In this document: piece by piece, positions 52,305 through 64,000 of the stretch
How the letters are laid out: each line of letters begins with the position of its first letter
Numbering within the stretch: position 1 is the stretch's first letter
Assembly: GCF_000247695.1 (NCBI RefSeq)
Contig: NW_004624747.1
Span: 28,274,728 to 28,338,727, forward strand
DNA from: Heterocephalus glaber
Taxonomy: Eukaryota > Chordata > Mammalia > Rodentia > Bathyergidae
Length of the DNA: 64,000 nucleotides
Reading direction: 5' to 3'
The notes under the pieces: generated by a model
Databases searched by the model: none
The model's input: only the letters and a program-made list of their open reading frames with translations
Told to the model about the DNA's origin: nothing
Translations under genes and position numbers: made by a program

Positions 52305-52433
52305 TTTTTGTTTTCTTTTTTTCTGAGACAAAATCTCACTGTGTAGTTCAAGCTGACCTCAAAATCACAGCAATCCTCCTGCCTCACCCTCTTGAGTGCT
52401 GGGATCACAGGCATGAGCCACCAGACCTGGCTT
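52305..52433 (-). repeat. B1 SINE
   Basis: TTCTGAGACAAAATCTCACTG, GTGCTGGGATCACAGGC. Confidence 0.8.
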
Positions 52434-52534
52434 TGATAAATGTTATATAATGAAACAGTGAACATTTACAAAGAGGTATAATTGGATATATTTACTCACT
52501 ATTAAAAATATTTTATGTGCCACTACTTACCATG

Positions 52535-52660
52535 TACATTTAATGTACCATTCTTCTAGACAATGGGATAAAGTTCTGTTGTCACGGAGCTTGTATTCCA
52601 ACAAAAGGAGACAGATGATAAACATTTCAATGTACACATCCAGTACAGTTAGTTGAATGT
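52535..52660 (+). repeat. MIR/L2-like old repeat
   Basis: CATTCTTCTAGACAATGGGAT and CGGAGCTTGTATTCCAACA resemble a common ancient LINE2/MIR tail. Confidence 0.4.
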
Positions 52661-52732
52661 TATAATAAAAACAAGGTATTAATATGATGGAAATTGGTTT
52701 GAATGTGAGAGGAAACTATAATTGGTAGTTTT

Positions 52733-52838
52733 GTTTTTTTATTTTTTTGAGACAAGGTCTCGCTATGTAGTTTAGGCTGGTCTTGAACTCATGGCAATCC
52801 TCCTGCCTCTGATTACAGGGAGGGGCCACCATGCCCCA
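52733..52838 (-). repeat. B1 SINE, partly deleted
   Basis: GAGACAAGGTCTCGCTATG; the CTGGG segment is missing before GATTACAGG. Confidence 0.75.
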
Positions 52839-53007
52839 CCCCTTGGTGGATTTGAAAGGTGCTTCTGAGAAGATAAATTTGAGTGGAGACCTACAGTGTT
52901 CTGGGCAGAGAGTAATAATGAGTGAGAATTATCTTAGTATATTTGAGAAACAGAAGGAAAACAGGAAAAAAGTAGTATATCAACACACTTTTGTGTGTGT
53001 GTGCAAT

Positions 53008-53071
53008 TTTTTTTTTTGGTACCAGGAATCGAACTTAGGGCCTTGTGGTGCCACTGAGCTACATTCCTGGC
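53008..53071 (-). repeat. ID-like SINE, internally deleted
   Basis: GGTACCAGGAATCGAACTTAG joined to GTGGTGCCACTGAGC; TGTGTGCAATTTTT flanks. Confidence 0.92.
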
Positions 53072-54287
<1,216 letters not shown>

Positions 54288-54701
54288 TTACTTCTATATA
54301 TTGAAAAATCTTTGAGTCAATCTATTTTTTTTAGTAGTTTTGTGGTTTTGATAGGTCTGTGATATACATACCTAACTCATCAGTTTACCACTTTGAAGTA
54401 CAGAAAGATTCCCTTTTTAAGTCCCTGTACGCTCCATGCTTTTACAACTCAGATTTCTTCTTGTACATGGAAGCACCACATCCATGGTTTTTTACTTCTT
54501 GCTGTACCAAGCATTTTAAAAACCTGGGTACAGTCCATTACTCTTATTTTTGCCTAATCCACTTGTTTTTCTTTCCCTTTGAAGTTCCATCTCTGCATTG
54601 TCATTTCCTTTAGAGTTGGAGAACTTCCATTAGCCAGTCCTTACGGGTAGATGTGCTGATGACAGACTCTGTTTTCCTTCTTCTGAGAACGCTTTTTGTT
54701 T

Positions 54702-54781
54702 TCTTTTTGTACTGGAGATTGAACTCAGGACCTTGCACTTGCCAGGCAGGCGGTGGCACCACTGAGCTAAATCTTTGGCCC
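54702..54781 (-). repeat. ID-like SINE
   Basis: TGTACTGGAGATTGAACTC; GCTTTTTGTTT flanks. Confidence 0.92.
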
Positions 54782-55196
54782 AGCTTTTTGTTTCTTTTAT
54801 AGGGAATGCACTGTTTCTGTCTTTAAATTGAATATAGTCACAACAAAACTTCTCATGAATTTCATAATCTACCAAGATGATTCTAATAGTTTAGAGGGGC
54901 TACCTCAGAGGACAGAAAAATTAGAAAAGTACAAGTGGACATGCCATACCAAAAAGCTATACTGTAATTAAAACAGTATGATATTGGTGCAGTACAGGAT
55001 ATAGGCACACTAAGATTTGAGTTGAAATATAACAGATGAGTTAAACTAATGAAGTTATGGTGTGACAGCAGTTTTTTTTCAGGGAAAATTGACATGGTCA
55101 AAGGTCCTGTGGTATATGGCATTTGAAGATAGAAAGCTTAATCAGAGCAGGAAAATACTGGAAGAAAAGACTGCAATACAGTTATGCAGTATTTTT

Positions 55197-55200
<4 letters not shown>

Positions 55201-55229
<29 letters not shown>

Positions 55230-55270
55230 GGTACTGGGGATCGAACTCGGGTCCTTGCGCTTGTGCAGCA
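55201..55270 (-). repeat. ID-like SINE, 5'-truncated, GACCC subtype
   Basis: T29 tail, GGATCGAACTCGGGTCCTTG; stops at GTGCAGCA; TTTTTGTTC flanks. Confidence 0.93.
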
Positions 55271-56085
55271 CTTTTTGTTCATTTTTAAGAATTTTTGACT
55301 TAAGCTCTTAAGTTATGCTAAACAGAGTACTATGATTTGAATTGCTTTCACAAACAGGCTGATTATGTGTAAAGAAAAGAGTTGGGAAATGGATGTAGTG
55401 AAGTTATGGCAAGATTCTTGGTTAGAAATGATAGTTTGGACAATATTAGTAGTTCTGATTAAATATGCACATATTACTCAACATGTCTCCAAAATAAATT
55501 TTTTCTTTCCTAATTTTCTTATGTTTATCAACTTAATGAAACAGAGTGATAAGCCAGGAAGCCTGGCCAAGTCATCTGTGGAAAATGAAGTGGAAAATGA
55601 AGCCATGACAGTGGTGGAAAGAGACTTTAAAGAACGAACTTCTAGAAACACATCACCCAAACAAGAAACCTAGCTCCTCAGGGCGTGGACCCTCGGAGTA
55701 CAACACTGGGTCTTTTCCTTCCCCTTTTCTCCCCGCGCAGACTCAGCTCCTCCGAGTCAGGGTGCTGTCCTTGTCGCCCCGCAGATCCCTCCCTGCGTGC
55801 CCGGGAAAGGAGGTCGCTGGGCCCTTCTTTCCCCAGAGCGTCTGCGAGGCCTAGGAGAGCCTACGAGAGCCCAGGGCCGTCTGCGGCTGTGTTCTCTGAG
55901 GACGGTCCCCTGAACCCTGTAGATCGCTATGGCGGTCCTCGACCCGGGAGCGTCCAGGCTGCTATGCAGGCCGGGTCGGCGTCCGGAACTGAGATCACCA
56001 CGTCTTTTTCTCAGTTCCTGAGACGCAAGGCCTCTGGTTCCCAGGGTCCCAGAGGCCGGAAGGCGTTGACCAGGCTCAGAGTCTG

Positions 56086-56512
56086 CAGTCAGTTCTGGGA
56101 ATTGTAGTTCTTTTTTGGGGCTTAGGCAGGCCGCGGGTGGTCCTGGGAAGAGTAGTTGTCTGTGTCAGGTGGCCTTTTACCTGTCGCTGTGCGTGTCGCT
56201 CCGGAGTACGCCGGGAGATGTAGTAGGGCGCAAACACTCTTTCTCCCCTCGCCGCGGTGGTCTCCGGGAAAAGTAGTCTGGAGGACGCTTCTGGTTGTGG
56301 GGGGTGGCCGCAGGGCATCCTGGGAGTTATAGAATGGCGGAAATTCCCCTCTTCCCCCTCCGGGGTCCTCTAGGAACCTAGTTGTGTAAGTCTGGTCGGC
56401 TTTGTTTCCTGTTGCACTCGGCGTGGCCACAGGGCGCACTGGGAGCTGTAGTAGGGCAGAAACGCTCCGTCGCCCCTCGCCACCGTTGCCTTTGGGAAAT
56501 GTAGTTGTTGGC
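56086..56512 (+). repeat. Four imperfect tandem units of about 115 bp, each with two ACTAYRNNNCCCR-type motifs
   Basis: On the + strand the motif reads YGGGNNNYRTAGT. Copies start at 56096, 56144, 56212, 56265, 56321, 56371, 56440 and 56493. Those at 56096, 56212, 56440 and 56493 fit the consensus; the others have mismatches (the one at 56371 is also one base short). First-motif spacing between units is 116, 109 and 119 bp. The sequence between the two motifs is also shared: AGGGC, then AAAC, then CCCCTCGCC. Confidence 0.8.
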
Positions 56513-56774
56513 AGCCTGGTAGTGATTGCATCGCTGAGGCTCGGAAAGGCAAAAGTATGCGACGCCTGGTGGAGTTTTTGGGTCGGAGTCCAGGGTGCAG
56601 GCGGCTACAAGGCTGCCCTTCCCGCGCTAGCTTCCCTCCGAGATCGGAACCTCTGCGCCAGCCAGCAGAGCACGGGTAGAACGCGCTGCCCAGCCAGCGC
56701 CAGAGGCCGGGCAGGACGTGGCTGCATCCAGGTGCAGGCACATAGCCTGCGCGCTTTGGGTCTCCTTTCCTGCC

Positions 56775-58938
<2,164 letters not shown>

Positions 58939-58975
58939 GTGAGTGAGTTAGAGGTTGGTAGGGGAGTTTTTTAAA

Positions 58976-59117
58976 ATTTTGGTTTCTTGAGACAGGGTCT
59001 TTCTATGTAGTTGAGGGTGGCCTTAAACTCATGTAGTCTAGGCTGGCCTGAAACTCTCAGTGATCCTCCTGCCTCCCCGTTGCTGGGATCATAGGGATGT
59101 GCCACCATGTCCGGCTT
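58976..59117 (-). repeat. B1 SINE
   Basis: TTTCTTGAGACAGGGTCTTTC, 40 bp after the ZNF140 KRAB-B exon; internal duplication present. Confidence 0.8.
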
Positions 59118-59230
59118 GTAGAGGAAATTTAAAAAATAACAGCCCAACTAGCCAATAAGAAATGCTTTTCTATATTAAATGCTTTTTAGTGTACTAGTTG
59201 GAAATTTTTCCCTTAAAGATAGGAGATACA

Positions 59231-59318
59231 GGGCCGGAGATTTAGCTCAGTGGTTCTGCCGCCTGCTTCGAAAGCTCAAGAAACTGTTTGATCCCCAGTT
59301 CAAAAAAAAAAAAAAAAG
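59231..59318 (+). repeat. ID-like SINE
   Basis: GGGCCGGAGATTTAGCTCAGT; AAAGATAGGAGAT flanks. Confidence 0.93.
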
Positions 59319-59406
59319 AAAGATAGGAGATGTATAGAAACTATGAAGTCTTGCTCAGTTCTACAAGGGACCATGTCATGCCCAGTTCTCATACTTCTTC
59401 CCTACT

Positions 59407-59491
59407 TTTTTTTTTTGTACCGGGGATCGAACTCAGGACCTTGCACTTGCGAGGCAGGCAGTGGCACCACTGAGCTAAATCCCCAGCCCTT
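59407..59491 (-). repeat. ID-like SINE
   Basis: TGTACCGGGGATCGAACTC to AATCCCCAGCCC. Confidence 0.92.
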
Positions 59492-59669
59492 TCACCCCTC
59501 CTTTTGAATGGATAGATACCAGTATGTCCCTCTGCCCCGTGTTATCTCTTTTATTAGCTACTCCTTTCTTCAAATTGGCATGTTTCTAGTGCATATATAT
59601 ATATGTTTATTTATTAATATCATGGTGCTGTTCTATTTAATTACCTTAGAAAGATTAATTCATTCTTTA

Positions 59670-59762
59670 GTTTTTTTTTTTTATGGTAGTGGGGATTGAA
59701 CTGAGGGCCTCACAACATATTCTAGGCAAGCACTTTACCAGTGAGCTACACCACCTGGCCCA
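59670..59762 (-). repeat. Older ID SINE
   Basis: TAGTGGGGATTGAACTGAGG and TTCTAGGCAAGCACTTTACC. Confidence 0.8.
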
Positions 59763-60654
59763 TTCTTGGCTAGCTGATGATCTATTCATTTATTCATATA
59801 GACTCCTAACACTATTTAATGATATTTTAGTCTTGTTAAGACTTTCTTTTACTACAGAAACTGACATACTGTAGTCAGTCACTTAGGGTAATGAAAAAAT
59901 AAAGTGTGATAGCTACTAAGGAATTTATGATTTACTGAGATAAAATGTGTCTATAACGAGATAGAGATTAGTAGTTCTGCAATGAGAGAAAAAGAATTTC
60001 TTTCAAGTTGGTATTTTGAGTATAGATAATTTTGGTAGGGATGGTAAAATCATAAAGGCAGGAAAATGGCCAGCTTTGGGGAAAAAAAGACAAATTAGTT
60101 TGAAGTATTCTTGGTGTGAGTAGAGGATGGTATTTCCAAGTGAAGGTGTGTAGCGACAGGCTGCTAGAACATAATTGTTCTGAAAGTCTTCACTTTTGGT
60201 TGATGCTGGAATTGCTGTTGAGACTCTTTAGAAATAAATACAGCCAAACCTCTACCCTTGAAGATTCTGACACAGATCTGTGGAGCTTAAATAGGTATAT
60301 TTATGAAAAATTCTGTTACTTCTATAGTTGGTTCTGCAGCAAAGATCTGGGGTTCAGTGATCTTTAGAAAGCACTCCTGTTGAGAAAAAAGGAGAAACAT
60401 GTGCATTCCGTAAGCAGCAGATTGTAAGGCCTGATAAGGGAACAGGCAACAAATGCTGTAAAAACTGAGGCAAGGCCATTAATATTGTACACTGTCTAGG
60501 AGGCTGTAGAGAAGGACTTGGGAAGAGATACCGATGTGGCTGAAATCATGAGGCATAACAAGGCATAACAGGGAGACTTCATTTAGTATATATGCTACCA
60601 AAGCGAGCACAGGGAGACTCATCTAAATGTGAGATAAACAAGAAATATGTTCTT
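59763..60654. other. ZNF140 intron, no feature recognised
   Basis: AT-rich sequence; GGCATAACAAGGCATAACA is a short tandem repeat near 60552. Confidence 0.35.
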
Positions 60655-60770
60655 TTCTGAATGTTGATGATGAGGTCTTGAACTTGGGGTTGGGGGGTCA
60701 AGTAGTCTTCCTGCCTCTGCCTCAGTTTCCTAAGTAGCTGGGACTACAGGCATGGCCACTGTGCCCAGCT
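60655..60770 (-). repeat. Old B1 fragment
   Basis: CTAAGTAGCTGGGACTACAGG. Confidence 0.55.
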
Positions 60771-60904
60771 CTTCTAAATTTTAAAAAAATGTAACAAAAC
60801 CTATTAAGCCACATATAAGGGAAGTAAGAAAAAAGGAGGTCATAGAAACACTGTCTCAAATCCCACTACTTTAATACAGCTCTTGCAGTTTTTGTCTTTT
60901 TATT

Positions 60905-61083
60905 GTATTTATTTATTTTTTTGGAACCAGGGATTGAACTTGGGACCTTGCGCTTGCGAGGCAGGTGGCGGAACCACTGAGCTAAATCCCCAGCCCTATT
61001 TTTTGGTTTTTTGAGGTAGCATCACCCTCCTGACTCAGCCTACTGAGTGCTGGGATTACAGGCATGTGTCACCACACCCAGAG
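60905..61083 (-). repeat. ID-like SINE next to B1 remnant
   Basis: GGAACCAGGGATTGAACTTGG to AATCCCCAGCCC (60996), then TGAGTGCTGGGATTACAGG. Confidence 0.85.
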
Positions 61084-61231
61084 GTAGCTTTTGTTTTAAA
61101 CCTGAATTTCTATGATTCTTGATTAGGTTGGGCACCATTTTATACATTTATGAAACATTTAGCTGCCCTCATTTGTGAAGTACATCTTGAAGGTTTTTCC
61201 TCATTTATCTGTTGATTCTCACTCCAGAATC

Positions 61232-61408
61232 TTCTTTCAAGTTAGGCATATCTGTAATCCTAGCACTCTGGGAGACTGAGGCAGGATGATGGCAAGTTTG
61301 AGCTCAGCCTGAACAACTTAGCAAGACCCTATCTCAAAAGAAAAAATTCAAAACAGGTTTGAATATAGCTCAGTAAGAATGCCCTGGGTTCAATCCCCAG
61401 TACTGAAT
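61232..61408 (+). repeat. B1-ID composite SINE
   Basis: CTGTAATCCTAGCACTCTGGG, GGGTTCAATCCCCAGTACTG. Confidence 0.75.
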
Positions 61409-61556
61409 TTTTTACATTCACATGTGGCTTATCTTTTCCCACCTAATAATGTCTTTCAATGTTCAGAAATTCTTGATTATAGTATAGCTGTATTTATCGG
61501 TTTTTTTCTTTATGGTTAGTACTTTTAAAATTTTACCTATTTAAGAAGTGTTTCCT

Positions 61557-61636
61557 GGGCCGGGGATTTAGCTCAGTTGTTCTGCCACCTGCCTCGAAAG
61601 TGCAAAGTCCTGAGTTCGATCCCTGGTACCAAAAAA
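61557..61636 (+). repeat. ID-like SINE
   Basis: GGGCCGGGGATTTAGCTCAGT; AAGTGTTTCCT duplicated. Confidence 0.95.
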
Positions 61637-61644
61637 AGTGTTTC

Positions 61645-61789
61645 CTAAGTGGGGCGTGGTGGTGCATGCCTGTAGTCCCAGCAGTTGGGAGGCTGAGACA
61701 GGAGGATTGCTGTGAGTTTGAGGCCAGCTTGAGCTACATAGTGAGTTCAAGGCCAGCCTGAGTTGCATAGTGAGACCCTGTTCAAAAAA
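61645..61789 (+). repeat. B1 SINE with internal duplication
   Basis: GGGGCGTGGTGGTGCATGCC; AGCTACATAGTGAGTTCAAGG then GTTGCATAGTGAGACC. Confidence 0.9.
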
Positions 61790-61879
61790 AGTAGCTCCTA
61801 ATGAAGAAATCACGAAGACATTTTCTTATATTTTCTTTTTAAATAGACTATTTGTTTTTACCATTAATATTTAGATCCC

Positions 61880-61978
61880 TGGGCTGGGGATTTAGCTCAG
61901 TGGTTCTGCCACCTGCTTTGCAAGCACAAGGTCCTGAGTTTGATCCCCGGTACCAAAACCAAAACAAAAAAACCCCAA
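61880..61978 (+). repeat. ID-like SINE
   Basis: AATATTTAGATCC duplicated; tail of CAAAA units. Confidence 0.95.
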
Positions 61979-62243
61979 AATATTTAGATCCTTGGTTCCC
62001 TTTATTTTTGTGTTATATGTGTTAGCAGTCAACCTTGATATCTCTGTGTAGTTCCAGTTATTTATGATAGCGCTCATTGGCACATCTGTCCCATCCTCAT
62101 TGTTTCAGTAGAAACTAAATGTTAATTTTTGTGTTTGTGTGTGTAGGTCCTCTATTCTATTCTTATAGCTTTGCCCAAACCTATGCAGCCTGATGTACAG
62201 ATTTAATAATGTGTTATATTTTACTGTATTTACTCACCACTAC

Positions 62244-62432
62244 TGTTATGTCTTATGTCTAGATGTCTCCCCAAAGCCTCATGCAGTCATAGGTGGGGCT
62301 TTTTCAGAGGTGGCTGGATCTAGAGTGTGAGTTTGATTCATGATCCAATGCTAGGATTGAGGGTGCTAGGATTAAGGGTGAGTGATTACTAAATCAGTCC
62401 ACTGATCAGTTTGGCACCACCCTAATCCCTCT
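62244..62432 (+). mobile_element. MaLR-type LTR fragment (5' part)
   Basis: Shares TGTCTAGATGTCTCCCC, TTTTTCAGAGGTGGCTGGAT and TTTGGCACCACCCTAATCC with the other two copies. It is cut after CTAATCCCT, where a B1-ID fragment begins. Confidence 0.6.
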
Positions 62433-62630
62433 GGGAGGCTGAGGCAGGAGGATTGCATGGTATGAGATAGCCTAGGAAACTTAGTGATTTAGCAAGACCT
62501 TGTTTCAAAGTAAACAAAGAAAAAGGGCTAGAGATATAGCTCAGTGTGAAGGCCTTAGATTCAATCCCGAGTACCGAAAAAACAAAACAAAACGAAACAA
62601 AACGTCCCCAAACTAAACAAAACCACTAAG
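62433..62630 (+). repeat. B1-ID composite SINE and (AAAAC)n tail
   Basis: GGGAGGCTGAGGCAGGAGGAT, GGGCTAGAGATATAGCTCAGT, then AAAAC units. Confidence 0.75.
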
Positions 62631-62689
62631 CAAATGAGTATCAAATTCTAGAGCAGAAGAAAGGTATTACAGTGCTTCTTAAATTTTTT

Positions 62690-62782
62690 TTATTACTTTC
62701 TTTTTCCCTACTACTTGGGATTTAACTCAGCACCTTGCGCTCGCCAGGTAGGCGCGGCGCCACTGAGCTACATCCCCAGCCT
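62690..62782 (-). repeat. ID-like SINE
   Basis: CTACTTGGGATTTAACTCAG to CATCCCCAGCC. Confidence 0.8.
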
Positions 62783-62854
62783 TTGGTTCTTAAACTTTAA
62801 TCTGCACTTAAACAATCTGCTTTTGAGTTTTGTATTCATTCCACTCCCTGTATT

Positions 62855-62930
62855 CCCCGTGCTTCTGGGAATTGCAAAACACCTGCTTGCTAGGCAAGTG
62901 TTCTACTACTGAGCTACTCCCTAGCCCCCC
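62855..62930 (-). repeat. Older ID SINE
   Basis: GCTAGGCAAGTGTTCTACTAC. Confidence 0.65.
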
Positions 62931-63119
62931 AATTTTAGTCTGCAAAAGAATCATCTGGAGAAGTTTCTAACATATATTAGCAGACCCTACCCCAGAAATT
63001 GTTATAAAGATTGGGTGGCTCAGCCATAAAGAACAAGAAACTAGAGACATTTATAGCTAAATGGATGCATATTGAGGCCATACCTTTAAGTGCAATAAAT
63101 AGGACATACGTGTAGAAGT

Positions 63120-63207
63120 TTTATTTTTTTTTTGGTACCGGGGCTCGAACGCAGGTCCTTGTGCTTTCGAGGCAGGTGGTGGAACCACTGAGCTAAATCC
63201 CCGGCCC
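63120..63207 (-). repeat. ID-like SINE inside L1
   Basis: GGTACCGGGGCTCGAACGC to AATCCCCGGCCC. Confidence 0.93.
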
Positions 63208-63258
63208 AAGGACACACGTGTAAATACCAGATGGATTCTCTGGTGTGAAATTCTAACT

Positions 63259-63345
63259 CTTTTTTTTTTTTGGTACTGGGGATCAAACTCGGGTCCTTGC
63301 ACTTGTGGAGGAGGAAGCGAAACCACTGAGCTAAATCCCCGGCCC
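63259..63345 (-). repeat. ID-like SINE inside L1, GACCC subtype
   Basis: GGTACTGGGGATCAAACTCGG to AATCCCCGGCCC. Confidence 0.93.
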
Positions 63346-63739
63346 CCATGGTGTGATATTCTAAAAGTGTAAATAAGGTTCAAATGATATAATTGATAAT
63401 GTGAAATAGGAAGAAAAGGTCTAAAGGAATTGGGGAAGTGGGAAGGGTAGGAGAAAGAAAAGAAGGGAAAAGAAAAAAATATGAGAAAAGGAAAACATGG
63501 AAACAAAGTCTCTGTAAATAGGGAAGGGTGGAGGGGGTGAAGGGAGGGCAGGGAAGTGGAGAAAAAATAAGAACTAAGATATATCATGTACAGGTACAAG
63601 ATCCCAATGAAGAATGTATTATTTTATACCTAAAATGTTCCAATAAACTTAATGAAAAAAAACAACAAAGAATAAAACCCATATTTTCCTCTAAAAAAAA
63701 AAAAGATTGGGTAGGATACATGAATTTGGCTTTTTAAAA

Positions 63740-63829
63740 TCTTTATTTATTTATTTTTCCAGTACTGGGGATTGAACCCAGGGCCTTGCAAATGGTAAGC
63801 AAGCACTGTACCATTGGGCTCCATCCCCA
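63740..63829 (-). repeat. Older ID SINE
   Basis: CCAGTACTGGGGATTGAACCC and GCAAGCACTGTACCATTGG. Confidence 0.8.
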
Positions 63830-64000
63830 ACAAAAGAAATCAACCAATAACAAATGCTGGCAGGGGGTGTGGGGAGAAAGGAACTCTTCTCCATTGTTGG
63901 TGGGAGTGCAGACTGGTGCGACCACTATGGAAATCAGTGTGGAGATACCTCAAAGAACTAGGGCTGGAGGTCCCATTTGACCCAGCTATTCCCCTGCTGG
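63830..64000 (+). mobile_element. L1 LINE ORF2 fragment running off the window
   Basis: AACAAATGCTGGCAGGGGGT, CTCTTCTCCATTGTTGGTGG, GACCACTATGGAAATCAGTG and TTTGACCCAGCTATTCCC are characteristic of the end of L1 ORF2. Confidence 0.8.

Larger units (their letters stand above)
63000..63668 (+). mobile_element. L1 LINE 3' end, interrupted by two SINEs
   Basis: CATAAAGAACAAGAAACTAG, GCTAAATGGATGCATATTGA and GTGCAATAAATAGGACATA are L1 ORF2-end phrases; a purine-rich 3' UTR (63410-63560) and a short A-tail near 63655 follow. Confidence 0.6.

Noticed and set aside
59000..64000. Search for the ZNF140 zinc-finger exon
   Set aside because: No C2H2 repeats or ZNF140 linker phrases in any frame; the exon must be beyond the window.

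Overview
This window is mammalian nuclear DNA from a rodent. It holds three neighbouring KRAB-C2H2 zinc-finger genes, all on the + strand: ZNF26 (5' part missing), ZNF84 (complete coding sequence) and ZNF140 (5' half only). I recognised them by comparing the translated exons with the human proteins from memory. In human they lie in the same order and orientation near the 12q telomere (12q24.33), so this is the orthologous cluster. Each gene shows the standard KRAB plan: a 127-bp KRAB-A exon, a 96-bp KRAB-B exon, and one long terminal exon with all the zinc fingers. The proteins are expected to be nuclear DNA-binding repressors that recruit TRIM28/KAP1 through KRAB.

The rodent assignment rests on repeats. 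There are monomeric B1 elements, some with an internal duplication of about 29 bp seen in the mouse-related clade, ID-B1 dimers, and a very abundant young tRNA-derived ID-like SINE ending in a GGTACC box and poly(A). No B2 elements were noticed. A non-murid, mouse-related rodent such as a beaver (Castorimorpha) fits, but the species is an inference with low confidence.

Layout. 1-4.6 kb: intron or upstream sequence of ZNF26, mostly an old minus-strand L1 cut up by SINEs. 4.6-11.3 kb: ZNF26 KRAB-A, KRAB-B, terminal exon and 3' UTR. 11.3-20.2 kb: intergenic, with many SINEs, an RPS15A processed pseudogene, a solo LTR, a truncated 7SK pseudogene and a 100-N assembly gap. 20.2-20.8 kb: CpG-island promoter of ZNF84. 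20.8-38.8 kb: ZNF84 introns and exons, with the start codon at 26444 and the terminal exon at 36430-38408. 38.9-55.6 kb: intergenic, including a SINE-poor stretch (42.8-47.6 kb), MaLR-type LTRs and a second 100-N gap. 55.7-56.8 kb: CpG-island promoter of ZNF140, built of about four tandem 115-bp units that carry eight copies of an ACTAYRNNNCCCR-type (ZNF143/THAP11) motif. 56.8-64 kb: ZNF140 start codon, KRAB-A and KRAB-B. Its zinc-finger exon lies beyond the window.

The most interesting observations are the promoter array of ZNF140, the exact 8-finger duplication that builds the ZNF84 array, and three chains of SINEs inserted one after another at the same target site. No prokaryotic features, CRISPR arrays or functional RNA genes were seen.
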